Shown piece after piece: positions 26,401 to 34,283 of a stretch of DNA of 64,000 bases. The first letter of the stretch is position 1. Every line of letters begins with the position of its first letter. The notes under the pieces were generated by a model. That model worked only from the letters and a program-made list of their open reading frames with translations. It had not been told where the DNA came from and did no database searches. The translations under genes were made by a program, and so were the position numbers. Source of the stretch: Pseudogemmobacter bohemicus (GTDB lineage: Bacteria; Pseudomonadota; Alphaproteobacteria; Rhodobacterales; Rhodobacteraceae); assembly GCF_003290025.1 (NCBI RefSeq), contig NZ_QNHG01000002.1, forward strand, positions 1,059,561 to 1,123,560. Direction: 5' to 3'.

Positions 26401-28430
26401 TGGTCCTGGGTCTTGTCCTGAGACAGCGCGGCCATCTGTTCCAGCAGCGCGGCCCTTTCTCCGGCCAGCCGGTCGTGATCCTCTTGCAGCCCGGCAAGGC
26501 GGGCGGTGCTGGCCGCATCGGTCTCGATAAATCCGGCGCGCTCGGTGTTCAGCCGGGCGATTTCCGCCTCAAACGCGGCACTGGCTGCGGCCTGCTGCCC
26601 GGCTTCGGCCTTCAGCCGGTCGATCTCTTCCCGCAGCGACGCACTGGCTGCAGCCTGATGTTCGACCCCGGTCCCGGCCTCGGTGTTGAGCCGGGCGATT
26701 TCCGCCTGGAGCGCGGCAACCGTCGCGGCCTCATCCTCGGCCTGGGCGCGCAGCTGGGCGATCTGGCTGTCGCGGCCCGCCAGCTGGTCGGCGGCTTCCT
26801 GTTGCAGACGGGCATACTCCTCGCTGGCCTGCTGCCGTTCCTCGGTCAGCAGCGATTCCAGCATCGCGGCCTCGGACCCGGCCCGGGCAAAGCCTGCCGC
26901 CTCGCGCCGGTCGCCCTCTTCCTGCAAACGGGCAAATTCCGCCCCGGCCTTCGCCCTTTCATCGGCGATCAGCGTTTCAAGCCTTGCGATCTCGCCTGAC
27001 GAGCGGGCCAGAGCCTCGGCCTCGCGCCGCTCGGCCTCTTGCTCCAGCCGCTGGAATTCCGCCGCCGCGCGCTCCCGTTCCGAGCCGATCAGCTGTTCCA
27101 GACGCGCCTGTTCAGACCCCGCGACGCGGCGCTCATCCTCCAGCCGGTTTTGCAGGCTGGCCACCACGAGGCGCGAGGCCTCGCGTGCGGAAGTCTCGCG
27201 CGTATCGGCCTCTTCGCGCAGCCGGGTGAATTCGGCACCGGCCTGGGCGCGCTCTTCTTCGATCAGCTGGTTCAGCCGGTCGATCTCGGCAGCGGCGCGG
27301 CTGCGGTCTTCCAGCAGGGCGGCATTCTGTGCCTCGGCCTGGGATTGCAGCGCCAGCCGCAGCGACCCCGCCTCATGGGCCAGCCCGACCGCCTCGAACA
27401 TGCGGGCGATGTTGCGCCCGGCGCGGTCCTCGCCCCGGTCGATACTGTCAAGAAGCTGCGCCACTTCCGGCGCCACATCCTTGCCCGGCGCCAGCACACC
27501 AAGGCCATTGCCAAAGGGGAAATTGCAGGATGGGCCCAGCCCGCGGATCTCTTCCCACAGCTGCCAGACCCCGAAATCGTCGCTGGTCACGGCAGTGTCG
27601 TGGAAAAGCACCACCCCTCTGGACGAGAGCTTGGGCCGCCAGGCGGTGAAATCGGCGCGCACCGCCTCGTAAGTGTGCAGCCCGTCAATATGCAGAAGGT
27701 CGATGCTGCCATCGGCAAAGCCCGCCAGCGCCTCGGCAAAGGTCGCGCGCAGCAGCGTGAGCGAGGGCCCGAACTGCGCGGCACGGCGCATCAGATCGGG
27801 CAGGATCGCATCGCCGTCATAATGGCCGGCATGGTCGTCGCCGCCCCAGGTGTCGATGCCGATCACCCGGCCGGTCTGGCCCAGATCACGGATCGAGCTG
27901 GCCATGGAGAGGAGAGAATCGCCCTTATGCACGCCCAGCTCGACCACGAGGCGCGGCTCCAGCAGCGAGATCAGCGCGCGGGCAAAGGGGAAATGTGCGT
28001 GCCAGCTGAGAACTTCGGTCGCATGGTCGCGTCCGGCCCGCATCGCCTCGCCCAGAAGGTGATCGACAAGCCCGGCGGCAACCGGCTGCGTGGTCGCGCG
28101 CCGGGCAGGCGCTGCGGTGACGGGTTTTGCAAGGGCGCTGGTCGCCGGTTTTCCGGCGGGCAGCGGTGCGGGTTTGCGCCGTGTGGGGATATGCGGCGCT
28201 GTCGCCTGGCTGGCCGCAGCTTTGGCCGTTTTCTGCGTGTCGGCTTTGGTTTTGCCTGGCCCCGTTTTCCCGGCCCCCGTCTTTTCAGCTCTGGCTTTTC
28301 CCGGACCGGCACCCAGCGTCGCAGAGGCGGCGGCAAAGGCTGCAACCTTTTCGCTCTGCACCCCGTCGGCCTGCGCTTTCCTGGCCGCTTTGCGGTCGGA
28401 TTTCTTCCTGGTCTCGGCGGGTTTCGTCAT
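23478..28430 (-). CDS. Giant protein: methyltransferase, coiled coil, GT2 and GT4 glycosyltransferase domains
   Basis: A 1650-residue cytoplasmic multidomain protein. Residues 1-115 are Lys/Ala/Pro-rich. Residues about 120-320 are a class I SAM methyltransferase (LVVELGVHKGDSLLSM; VIGIDTWGGDDH; DLLHIDGLHTYEAV; VVLFHDT). About 355-745 are a long Glu/Ala/Arg coiled coil that includes 40-residue repeats starting ARLEQLI, ARLETLI and AMLESLL. About 825-1080 are a GT2 domain (SVSVIIPVYNQIEYTLRCLD; VIVVDDCSSD; CYLNNDTEVTP; YGEDSDMAFRLRAMG). About 1087-1470 are a GT4-like domain (DIVFLGGYRHYPNVDAVLHY; VPLRYGAGLKGKIVTAMAHG). About 1470-1650 are unassigned. It probably builds and caps or measures the exported glycan. 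The methyltransferase/coiled-coil part recalls WbdD chain-length control by analogy only. Confidence 0.85.
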   Translation of the reverse strand: MTKPAETRKKSDRKAARKAQADGVQSEKVAAFAAASATLGAGPGKARAEKTGAGKTGPGKTKADTQKTAKAAASQATAPHIPTRRKPAPLPAGKPATSALAKPVTAAPARRATTQPVAAGLVDHLLGEAMRAGRDHATEVLSWHAHFPFARALISLLEPRLVVELGVHKGDSLLSMASSIRDLGQTGRVIGIDTWGGDDHAGHYDGDAILPDLMRRAAQFGPSLTLLRATFAEALAGFADGSIDLLHIDGLHTYEAVRADFTAWRPKLSSRGVVLFHDTAVTSDDFGVWQLWEEIRGLGPSCNFPFGNGLGVLAPGKDVAPEVAQLLDSIDRGEDRAGRNIARMFEAVGLAHEAGSLRLALQSQAEAQNAALLEDRSRAAAEIDRLNQLIEEERAQAGAEFTRLREEADTRETSAREASRLVVASLQNRLEDERRVAGSEQARLEQLIGSERERAAAEFQRLEQEAERREAEALARSSGEIARLETLIADERAKAGAEFARLQEEGDRREAAGFARAGSEAAMLESLLTEERQQASEEYARLQQEAADQLAGRDSQIAQLRAQAEDEAATVAALQAEIARLNTEAGTGVEHQAAASASLREEIDRLKAEAGQQAAASAAFEAEIARLNTERAGFIETDAASTARLAGLQEDHDRLAGERAALLEQMAALSQDKTQDQAALSERSALLDETEMQRRLDREAFSAEEARLNQLIGEDRAAGGAEIDRLNREIAGLHREYQGALHNARLKSRLVRRFKRVAFPLFRALPLPKKMKNRLRLSIINRYGQQLQLVPPKSPALTTQTQLLLRQISPRTLALARASTGAPVDLPKRSVSVIIPVYNQIEYTLRCLDSIRLNTQDIDYEVIVVDDCSSDMTEIMLSARDNITYIRNPENRGFIGSCNAGLTKATKTYICYLNNDTEVTPRWLSALVDTFEMHPGTGMVGSQLIYPDGRLQEAGGIIWDDFSGWNWGRLQDPEAPKFQYARQADYCSGAAILLPRALAHAIGGFDPEFTPAYGEDSDMAFRLRAMGLSVMYQPLSRVVHYEGVTSGTDTTKGVKAYQVINAEKLKHRWSHVLPHQGPNGVDPDRAADRGRIGRVLVIDQITPETDKDAGSITALELMLGLRDLGYKISFIPCSNFTFIPDYSELLGAHGIESVLYPYAKSVEDHLTQTGDTYDAVVLFRVNTASDNLATVQRLAPSARVIFHNSDLHFLREERAKHVDNPNVAESRLSPESTKRVELSIIEAADVNIVHSHFEKELLAGLIPAAKVVVFPWVYEPRGAGKPFAKRQDIVFLGGYRHYPNVDAVLHYAKDVAPLMGAKMAGVKFRAIGSNPTDEMKALASDNLKIEGFVEDLDPVLGAARVMLVPLRYGAGLKGKIVTAMAHGLPVVTTSVGAEGMALTDGENVLIADSPEEMAAAVQRLYTDAALWQRLALNGLRFVAKTTSRAAGYRIVAEILDAAELAQLPLLPASADARDGVPAHHMPAGTPASLRDPAGLARAALQASGAAGTVADCLLWLPHGTSLTAQPGPGPRMIQLGQHEGHAPKLFAGVSCLLVDAFDDHGTAEALTRAKAQGALEAGAVILFLPPVLAIRNQVWQLHHSLSGLPVDEAGARAPAHIRHAGLLAGLSLRPRWQADASLTGFPGLTLAVLG

Positions 28431-28468
28431 CTGGCTATCGCTTCTGATTGGCGCTTCCGGTTCTCGCC

Positions 28469-29734
28469 TCAGGGCGAGCCCAGCGGGTGAGCGGTCTTCA
28501 ACAAATCCTGCAGCACATCATCCAGCCGTCCATCCTGGAAAAGGCCGGACCGGATCCCCGCCGTGCGGGCGGCCTGCAGATCGCTTTCGCGGTCTCCTAT
28601 CAGGAAGGAGCGGGTGAGGTCGATATCCATGTCCCGGGCCGCGCGCAGGATCATGCCTGGATTGGGCTTGCGGTCGGGATGGTCAGGGTGGCGCAGCGCC
28701 CCGATCTGCGCTTCGGGGTGAAAGGGGCAGTGGTAAAAGGCGTCGATCCAGCCGCCGTGACGGCGCAGGGCCGCGTTCAGCGCCTGGTGGAACAGATCCA
28801 TTTCGGCTTCGCTGTAAAGCCCGCGCCCGATCCCGGCCTGGTTGGTGACAACCACGGTCTGAAAGCCCTGCGCCCGGGCGAGGGCGACGGCCTCGGCGGC
28901 GCCGGGGATCAGCTCAAGATCGCTGATGCGATGCGTATAACCGGAATCGCGGTTCAGCACGCCGTCACGGTCAAAGAACACCGCCGGGCGGCGGGTGGCG
29001 GCGGGCAGCGCTGTCTGCGCCTCAGCATAGGTTTCGGGCAGGCCGATATCTATGAAGAACCCCTCTTGCGGCACGGCATGCAGCAGACCCGCAGCCGCCA
29101 GCGCGGGATAGATCTCCTGCTCGATGGAGCAGGGCAGGGCGGTGATGCGGTCCAGCACTTCGGCCGGCAGCACGGTCAGCCCGGCATTGATCTGGCCCGG
29201 ACCCGCAACGCCCTTTTCGCGAAAACCGGTCACCAGACCGGCGGCATCGGCCTCGACCCGGCCGAAACGGGCGGTGTCGGGAACGGCGCGGGTGGTCATC
29301 ACGGCATGGCCCCGGGGCAGGGTCTCGGCCAGGGCGGCGACCTGGACCGGATCGCAGCCAAAGAAACTGTCGCCATTCACCAGGAAGAACCGGGCGTCCA
29401 GCTGACCCTTCAGCAAGGTCAGCGCGCCGCCGGTTCCCAGCGGTTCCTCCTCGCGGCTTTCGCGCAGGGTGACGGGGCGTCCGGTCGGTCCATGCCAGCG
29501 ACCCGAGGTCTCTCCCTCGCGGATGAACCCCTCGAAACTGCCGGCGAGATAGCCGGTCGAGAGGATGATCTCCTCGACCCCCGCGCGGGCGAGCCAGGTC
29601 ACCAGCGTATCCAGAAACGGCCTGCCGGCGACCGGCAGCAGCGGCTTGGGCGTGGTTTTCGTCAGCACCCCCAGCCTGGTGCCGAGGCCGCCCACGAGCA
29701 GCACCGCCTGCCTGACCGCCGGGTTTGCCGTCAT
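28469..29734 (-). CDS. Fused heptose-1-phosphate nucleotidyltransferase and GmhB-type phosphatase
   Basis: A 421-residue bifunctional enzyme. Residues 8-240 are a sugar nucleotidyltransferase (LVGGLGTRLGVLTKTTPKPL; GTGGALTLL; LVNGDSFF) of the HddC type, expected to make GDP-D-glycero-alpha-D-manno-heptose. Residues 248-410 are a HAD-IIIA phosphatase of the GmhB type (FFDRDGVLNRDSGY with Asp255/Asp257; VVTNQAGIGRG; DRKPNPGM; IGDRESDLQAA). The zinc loop keeps CPFH (Cys336, His339), but the usual second CxC pair reads HPD, so zinc binding may be altered. The ATG overlaps the gmhA stop as ATGA. Together the domains supply the last two steps of the pathway begun by the next two genes. Confidence 0.9.
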   Translation of the reverse strand: MTANPAVRQAVLLVGGLGTRLGVLTKTTPKPLLPVAGRPFLDTLVTWLARAGVEEIILSTGYLAGSFEGFIREGETSGRWHGPTGRPVTLRESREEEPLGTGGALTLLKGQLDARFFLVNGDSFFGCDPVQVAALAETLPRGHAVMTTRAVPDTARFGRVEADAAGLVTGFREKGVAGPGQINAGLTVLPAEVLDRITALPCSIEQEIYPALAAAGLLHAVPQEGFFIDIGLPETYAEAQTALPAATRRPAVFFDRDGVLNRDSGYTHRISDLELIPGAAEAVALARAQGFQTVVVTNQAGIGRGLYSEAEMDLFHQALNAALRRHGGWIDAFYHCPFHPEAQIGALRHPDHPDRKPNPGMILRAARDMDIDLTRSFLIGDRESDLQAARTAGIRSGLFQDGRLDDVLQDLLKTAHPLGSP

Positions 29735-30327
29735 GCGAGCTTGCCGAACATCCGCGCCTCGACCAGGGCGCAAAGCAGGTGATAGGTCACCAGATGGCAT
29801 TCCTGGATGCGCGGCGTCACCGGCGAGGGCGCGATCAGGATATGGTCGCACAGCCCCGCCATTTTGCCGCCGGTGCCGCCGGTCATGCCGACGACGGTGA
29901 TGCCGCGTTCTTTCGCCGCTTCGATGGCTTTCAGGATGTTCGGCGAATTTCCCGAGGTCGACAGTACCGTCAACACATCGCCCTTCTGGCCAAGCGCTTC
30001 GACCTGGCGGGAGAACACGCGCTCATAGCCGTAATCATTGCCGATCGCGGTCATAATCGAGGTATCGGTCGAGAGCGCGATCGCTGCCAGACCCGGACGG
30101 TCGAAATGAAAGCGCGACACGAATTCACCCGCGATATGCTGCGCATCGCCGGCGGAACCGCCATTGCCGGCAAACAAGAGCTTGTTCCCTGCCTTGAGCC
30201 TGACTGTGTAAAGATCCGCCACCGCCGCCGCCGCCTCGCGGTAGGCGCGGTCCTCATAGAGGGCGGCGATGGTCTGGCGCGAGGCGTGGAATTCGGCCTC
30301 GATGAAATCCTCTATCGCACGGTCCAT
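29731..30327 (-). CDS. gmhA: Sedoheptulose-7-phosphate isomerase GmhA
   Basis: A 198-residue SIS-domain isomerase that converts sedoheptulose 7-phosphate to D-glycero-D-manno-heptose 7-phosphate. Signature blocks are LLFAGNGGSAGDAQHIAGEF (about 50-69), STSGNSPN (about 121-128) and the C-terminal RIQECHLVTYHLLC with the catalytic His. Length is normal. It overlaps the upstream kinase gene by 16 bases and the downstream fused enzyme by 4, so all three are coupled. Confidence 0.95.
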   Translation of the reverse strand: MDRAIEDFIEAEFHASRQTIAALYEDRAYREAAAAVADLYTVRLKAGNKLLFAGNGGSAGDAQHIAGEFVSRFHFDRPGLAAIALSTDTSIMTAIGNDYGYERVFSRQVEALGQKGDVLTVLSTSGNSPNILKAIEAAKERGITVVGMTGGTGGKMAGLCDHILIAPSPVTPRIQECHLVTYHLLCALVEARMFGKLA

Positions 30328-31343
30328 GCCTGGGCCCCCTCACTGGTAAATGTGCAATTGAACACGGTGCCATCATGGGCTTTCAGCGCCCGCAGCACGG
30401 TGGGTTTGCGCTCGGGCGGGACCGAGATCATTATGAAGCCGCCGCCACCTGCGCCCGAGATCTTGCCGCCATGCGCGCCGGCAGCCATCGCGGAGTCCAG
30501 GACCGCCTCGATCCCGTCATTCGAGATCGTCGAGGCCATGTCGCGCTTGGCGCTCCAGCCCTGGCGCATAACCTCGCCAAAGGCGGGGAAATCGCCCAGA
30601 AGCAGCGCCTCTTTCATCTGCCGCGCCTGATCCTTCAGCCGGTGCATCGCCTCGATGGATTTGGTGGCGCCCGATTTCACATTGCGGACCTGTTCGTCGA
30701 TGATCTGCGCCGAGGCCCGCGAACGGCCCGAGAAATACAGGATCAGCCCCGCCTCCAGCTCGGACACAATCGAGCGGCGCAGGCGCAGCGGGTTGATGAT
30801 CACCCGGTCATCGCCGTAGAATTCCATCAGGTTGAAGCCGCCAAAGGTGGCCGCATACTGATCCTGCTTGCCGCCGGCAAGGCCAAGGTCCTGGCGCTCG
30901 ATCACGAAAGCCAGATGGGCGATTTCATATTCCCCCAAAGGCAGCCGCAGGAATTCCGCCATCGCGGTGATTACCGCGACCACCATGGTCGAGGAAGAGC
31001 CAAGGCCCGAGCCCGGCGGCACATCGGCATGGGTCTGGATGGTGCAGGCAAAGGGCTGGCCCTTGCAGTAATCCGCCACGATCCGGTTATAGCATTGCGC
31101 GATCAGCGCCAGTTCGTGATCGACCGGCAGTACCGGCACCGCCGGATGGGTGAATACGGCCTCGATATCCAGCGCCTCGAACGAGACCTGGCCGTCATCG
31201 CGGCTTTGCACCGTGCAATAGGCATGCAGCGAGATGGTGGCATTCAGCACCATGCCGCCGAAATCATCGGAATAGGGCGCCACATCGGTGCCCCCACCGG
31301 CCAGCCCCAGCCGCAGCGGCGCTTTCGCGCGGACCTTGATCAT
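30312..31343 (-). CDS. hddA: D-glycero-alpha-D-manno-heptose-7-phosphate kinase (HddA, GHMP family)
   Basis: A 343-residue GHMP-superfamily kinase. APLRLGLAGGGTDVAPYSDDFGG at the N terminus is the hallmark of the HddA/FKP-type heptose and fucose kinases, PPGSGLGSSSTMVVAV (about 100-115) is the ATP-binding GHMP motif, and GAHGGKISGAGGGGFI is the third motif. The ATG at 31343 has GGGAGAG upstream. It phosphorylates carbon 1 in the alpha (GDP-heptose) branch, as distinct from HldE of the LPS-core beta branch. First gene of the hddA-gmhA-fused enzyme block. Confidence 0.92.
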   Translation of the reverse strand: MIKVRAKAPLRLGLAGGGTDVAPYSDDFGGMVLNATISLHAYCTVQSRDDGQVSFEALDIEAVFTHPAVPVLPVDHELALIAQCYNRIVADYCKGQPFACTIQTHADVPPGSGLGSSSTMVVAVITAMAEFLRLPLGEYEIAHLAFVIERQDLGLAGGKQDQYAATFGGFNLMEFYGDDRVIINPLRLRRSIVSELEAGLILYFSGRSRASAQIIDEQVRNVKSGATKSIEAMHRLKDQARQMKEALLLGDFPAFGEVMRQGWSAKRDMASTISNDGIEAVLDSAMAAGAHGGKISGAGGGGFIMISVPPERKPTVLRALKAHDGTVFNCTFTSEGAQAWTVR

Positions 31344-31415
31344 CTGTCTCTCCCTCACGATCAGACAGCGGAACGCGCGGCCCGTCACCACGGGACCGGC
31401 CGCGCCGGCCTTATG

Positions 31416-32150
31416 TCAGATTTCGCTGTCGTTGAGGAAGGGCGGATTCGTCGGATTGGCGGCTCTGAGCGTCTTCTGGTCGTCGCGATACTGGTTCAGA
31501 TGCAATCGCACCTCGGGCAAGGGCTGTGCGGCGTCGCGAATCCGTGCCGCAGCCTCCAGCTCGGCGGGCGCGCGTTTGCGGATCACCACTTCGATGCCGC
31601 TTTCACCAACAGGGGTCATGGTCTGGTCATAGCGCGGCAGGGCGTAGCGATAGGTCTCGTCCAGCAGCTCGACCTTTTCGACCGCCGCATCGGGGCCCAG
31701 CCTGCACAGCATCTCAAGCATATTGATCGAGCGCGGCGACCAGGAGCGGTCCTTCTTCATGGTGAAGGTGTTCTTGTGGTCGCGGTTGAAGGTCGAGGGG
31801 AAAATCCCCTGCTCATAGAGATCTTCCTCGGGCAGGGCGAAAATCACATAGCCGCCGGGTTTGGTCACGCGGACCCAGTTCTGCAACCCTTCCAGCGGAT
31901 CGTTCAGATGTTCGAGGCAATGGCTGGAGAACACGAAGTCGAAGGTATTGTCCCCGACACCGGCCATGAACTGCGCATCGCCGTCATTCAGGTCCCAGGT
32001 CCGTACCGAGGTCATCAGCGGGAAGAACTCGGCATAGAGTGCCAGCGGATCGGGAGCCCCCCCGATATCGACGCCGCTGCCCTTGAAATACTTCCGGACA
32101 AACCTCGAATCCGAGAGCCTGCGGGCTACCGACTTGCTGCATTCTTTCAT
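31416..32150 (-). CDS. Class I SAM-dependent methyltransferase
   Basis: A 244-residue protein with a Methyltransf_11-type core. Motif I is weak (GSGVDIGGAPDPLALY), motif II is VRTWDLNDGDAQFM, and FDFVFSSHCLEHLNDPLEGL plus VTKPGGYVIFALP are the conserved post-I and III blocks. The start at 32150 follows AGG and gives a natural N terminus. It lies 72 bases upstream of hddA on the same strand and is likely in the same transcript. Probable role: methylating a sugar of the exported glycan; the acceptor is unknown. Confidence 0.82.
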   Translation of the reverse strand: MKECSKSVARRLSDSRFVRKYFKGSGVDIGGAPDPLALYAEFFPLMTSVRTWDLNDGDAQFMAGVGDNTFDFVFSSHCLEHLNDPLEGLQNWVRVTKPGGYVIFALPEEDLYEQGIFPSTFNRDHKNTFTMKKDRSWSPRSINMLEMLCRLGPDAAVEKVELLDETYRYALPRYDQTMTPVGESGIEVVIRKRAPAELEAAARIRDAAQPLPEVRLHLNQYRDDQKTLRAANPTNPPFLNDSEI

Positions 32151-32413
32151 GATCAACCTGGGTCTGGGGACAACAACCCCCGATCCACCTGCCGGCCCGG
32201 GGCAGGGGGACCATAGACCAGGCGAATCGCGGACTGCAAGGTGAGTGGTGGCCGGGCAGGGCAATCCATACCGGATTTGCCTGTTTTAGGGCGGAGATCT
32301 GCCTGGTGGCCTGTGCCGGGGTAAGGAGTTCCCTGCACCTGTTGCGCGGAGAAGCCCTTTCTATTAACCGATGTGCAAATGGCATATCCCATGTGAATGA
32401 AAGGTGCGGCGAG

Positions 32414-33163
32414 ATGATTAAACTCCCGGAGCTGACCGACGCCCCGCGGCGACATAAGGGTCGCGATGTGCGCGCCGCCTATCAGCGGGGTTGGGGTCTC
32501 CAGTTCAGCGACCTCGCCGATCAGGTGCGCAAGGATCCGCTTTACCGGGCCGCGATTGCCTCGGGCGGTGATCGTTCGGTGGTCTCGGAACACAACCGGA
32601 TGAACATTTTCCTGCTGCTGCGCTTTTTCCTGCCGCAACTGGCGCCGGGCCATATCGTCGAATTCGGCGCCTATCGCGGCGGCTCGTCGTTGTTCATGGC
32701 CAAGGTCTGCAAGGAAATCATGCCGGAAACAAAGGTTTACGCCTTTGACACCTTCGAGGGCATGCCGGAAACCGACGCCAATCGCGATGCCCATCGCAAG
32801 GGCGATTTCGCCGATACCAATTATGACGAGATCCTCAAGCTGCGCGACAAATACGGGCTCCAGGACAATCTGGTGCTGGTGAAGGGCCTCTTCGACGAGA
32901 CCGCGCCGAAGATCCTGCCGGAAATCGGCCCGATCCGGCTGAACCATATCGACTGCGATATCTATACGGCGGTCAAATACAGCTATAGCTGCTCGATCCC
33001 GCATATGGTCGAGGGTGGCTACTGGGTCTATGACGATGCGCTGTACTCCAGCTGCATCGGTGCGATGGAAGCGGTCGAGGAACAGCAGATCCAGGAGGCC
33101 GGCCGCTTTGCCGAGCAGGTCTACCCGCATCTGGTCTACCGCAACTGGGACCCGAAAATCTGA
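32414..33163 (+). CDS. TylF/MycF-like sugar O-methyltransferase
   Basis: A 249-residue methyltransferase. IVEFGAYRGGSSLFMAKVC (about 77-95) binds SAM, YAFDTFEGMPETDAN (about 106-120) is the typical TylF block, and HIDCDIYTAVKYSY with YWVYDDAL supplies the acidic metal-binding residues. This family methylates hydroxyls of deoxysugars or polysaccharide sugars. ATG 32414 and an upstream GTG (32391) are both possible starts. It is divergent from the previous methyltransferase gene and 82 bases before the next one. Confidence 0.85.
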   Translation: MIKLPELTDAPRRHKGRDVRAAYQRGWGLQFSDLADQVRKDPLYRAAIASGGDRSVVSEHNRMNIFLLLRFFLPQLAPGHIVEFGAYRGGSSLFMAKVCKEIMPETKVYAFDTFEGMPETDANRDAHRKGDFADTNYDEILKLRDKYGLQDNLVLVKGLFDETAPKILPEIGPIRLNHIDCDIYTAVKYSYSCSIPHMVEGGYWVYDDALYSSCIGAMEAVEEQQIQEAGRFAEQVYPHLVYRNWDPKI

Positions 33164-33245
33164 TACCTTTCTGCTGAACCACGCTATCCTGCCGCCGGGG
33201 TGACCGCCCCGGCGGCAGTCTGATTCCCGGAAAAGGATAAGCCAG

Positions 33246-34253
33246 ATGGAAAACGCGGCGGAAAACGCGCAATCCGAGCATCAGCGGCGCATCGGGGAAC
33301 AGATCGCCCAATATGCCAAAACCGAGAATATGCATGCCCAGCTGCCGGATATGTTCAGCTACTGGCAGACGAAATATTTCGGCCCGCGCTACCGGGCGCT
33401 GACCGGCACGAAGAACTTCCTTGAGCTTTACGTCTCGGTCTTTGTCGACCGCATCCGCCGCACCGGCAATAAACGGGTGGCGAGCCTTGGCTCGGGCGAT
33501 GGCGCGGTTGAGGTGCAGATCGCGGCCCGGATGCGCGAGGAAGGGGTGGAGGATTTCGAATTCCACCTGATCGAATTGTCGCCGATCCAGAATGACCGCG
33601 CAAAGGCCAAAGCGGCCGAGCTGGGGCTTGAGGCACATTTCATCCCGGTCGAATGCGATTTCAACACCTGGCGTGCGGGCCAGCCCTTTGCCGCTGTGAT
33701 GGCGCATCACGCATTGCATCATGTGCTTGATCTGGAACATCTTTTCCAGGCGATCCATGATGGGCTGGAAGACGAGGGTGCCTTTGTCACCTTCGACGTG
33801 ATCGGCCGCAACGGTCATATGCGCTGGCCCGAGGCCTATAAGCTGATCAACCTGATGTGGCATTTCCTGCCCCCCGAAAAGCGCAGGCATCATCTGCTGA
33901 ACCGGCTGGACGAGGATTTCTTCAATCACGATTGCTCGACACAGGGCTTTGAGGGGATTCGCGCCCAGGACATCCTGCCCTTGCTGGTCAGGACCTTTGA
34001 GTTCGAGGTCTTCTACGCCTTTGGCAACCTGATCGATGTCTTCACCAGTCGAGGCTATGGGCAGAATTTCAGCACCAAAGACCCGCGCGACCTGGCCTTT
34101 ATCGACTTTGTCGAAGAGCTGAACGAGCTGCTGCTGGAACAGGGCTACCTGAAACCCACGCGCCTTTGCGCCGTGATGGGCAAGCATAAGATCGCCAATC
34201 CGCGTTTCTATCGCGGCTGGACGCCGGAACAGATGGTCCGCCAGCCAGACTGA
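33246..34253 (+). CDS. Class I SAM-dependent methyltransferase
   Basis: A 335-residue protein with an N-terminal helical region (about 1-70), then the SAM core: RVASLGSGDGAVEVQIAARM (about 78-97), FHLIELSPIQNDRAK, MAHHALHHVLDLEHLF and GAFVTFDVIGRNGHMRWPE. The C-terminal 130 residues are helical and not assigned. The ribosome site AAAGGA precedes the ATG. It lies in the glycan-modification cluster and is co-directional with the TylF-like gene before it; the acceptor is unknown. Confidence 0.82.
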   Translation: MENAAENAQSEHQRRIGEQIAQYAKTENMHAQLPDMFSYWQTKYFGPRYRALTGTKNFLELYVSVFVDRIRRTGNKRVASLGSGDGAVEVQIAARMREEGVEDFEFHLIELSPIQNDRAKAKAAELGLEAHFIPVECDFNTWRAGQPFAAVMAHHALHHVLDLEHLFQAIHDGLEDEGAFVTFDVIGRNGHMRWPEAYKLINLMWHFLPPEKRRHHLLNRLDEDFFNHDCSTQGFEGIRAQDILPLLVRTFEFEVFYAFGNLIDVFTSRGYGQNFSTKDPRDLAFIDFVEELNELLLEQGYLKPTRLCAVMGKHKIANPRFYRGWTPEQMVRQPD

Positions 34254-34267
34254 ATTCAGTCTGGCTG
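34242..34267. terminator. Perfect 26-base palindrome between convergent methyltransferase genes
   Basis: CAGCCAGACTGAA and TTCAGTCTGGCTG form perfect 13-base arms with no spacer; the palindrome contains the TGA stop of the plus-strand gene and ends 16 bases before the stop of the minus-strand gene. Outer bases GGTCC (34236-34240) and GGACC (34276-34280) could extend it. Position suggests a bidirectional terminator. Confidence 0.6.
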
Positions 34268-34283
34268 AGTCAGGTGGACCGAG

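Noticed and set aside
23574..26999. 1141-codon plus-strand open frame opposite the giant gene
   Set aside because: Antisense shadow. The minus strand has recognisable methyltransferase and glycosyltransferase motifs, while the plus strand translates to Arg/His/Gln-rich sequence without domains.
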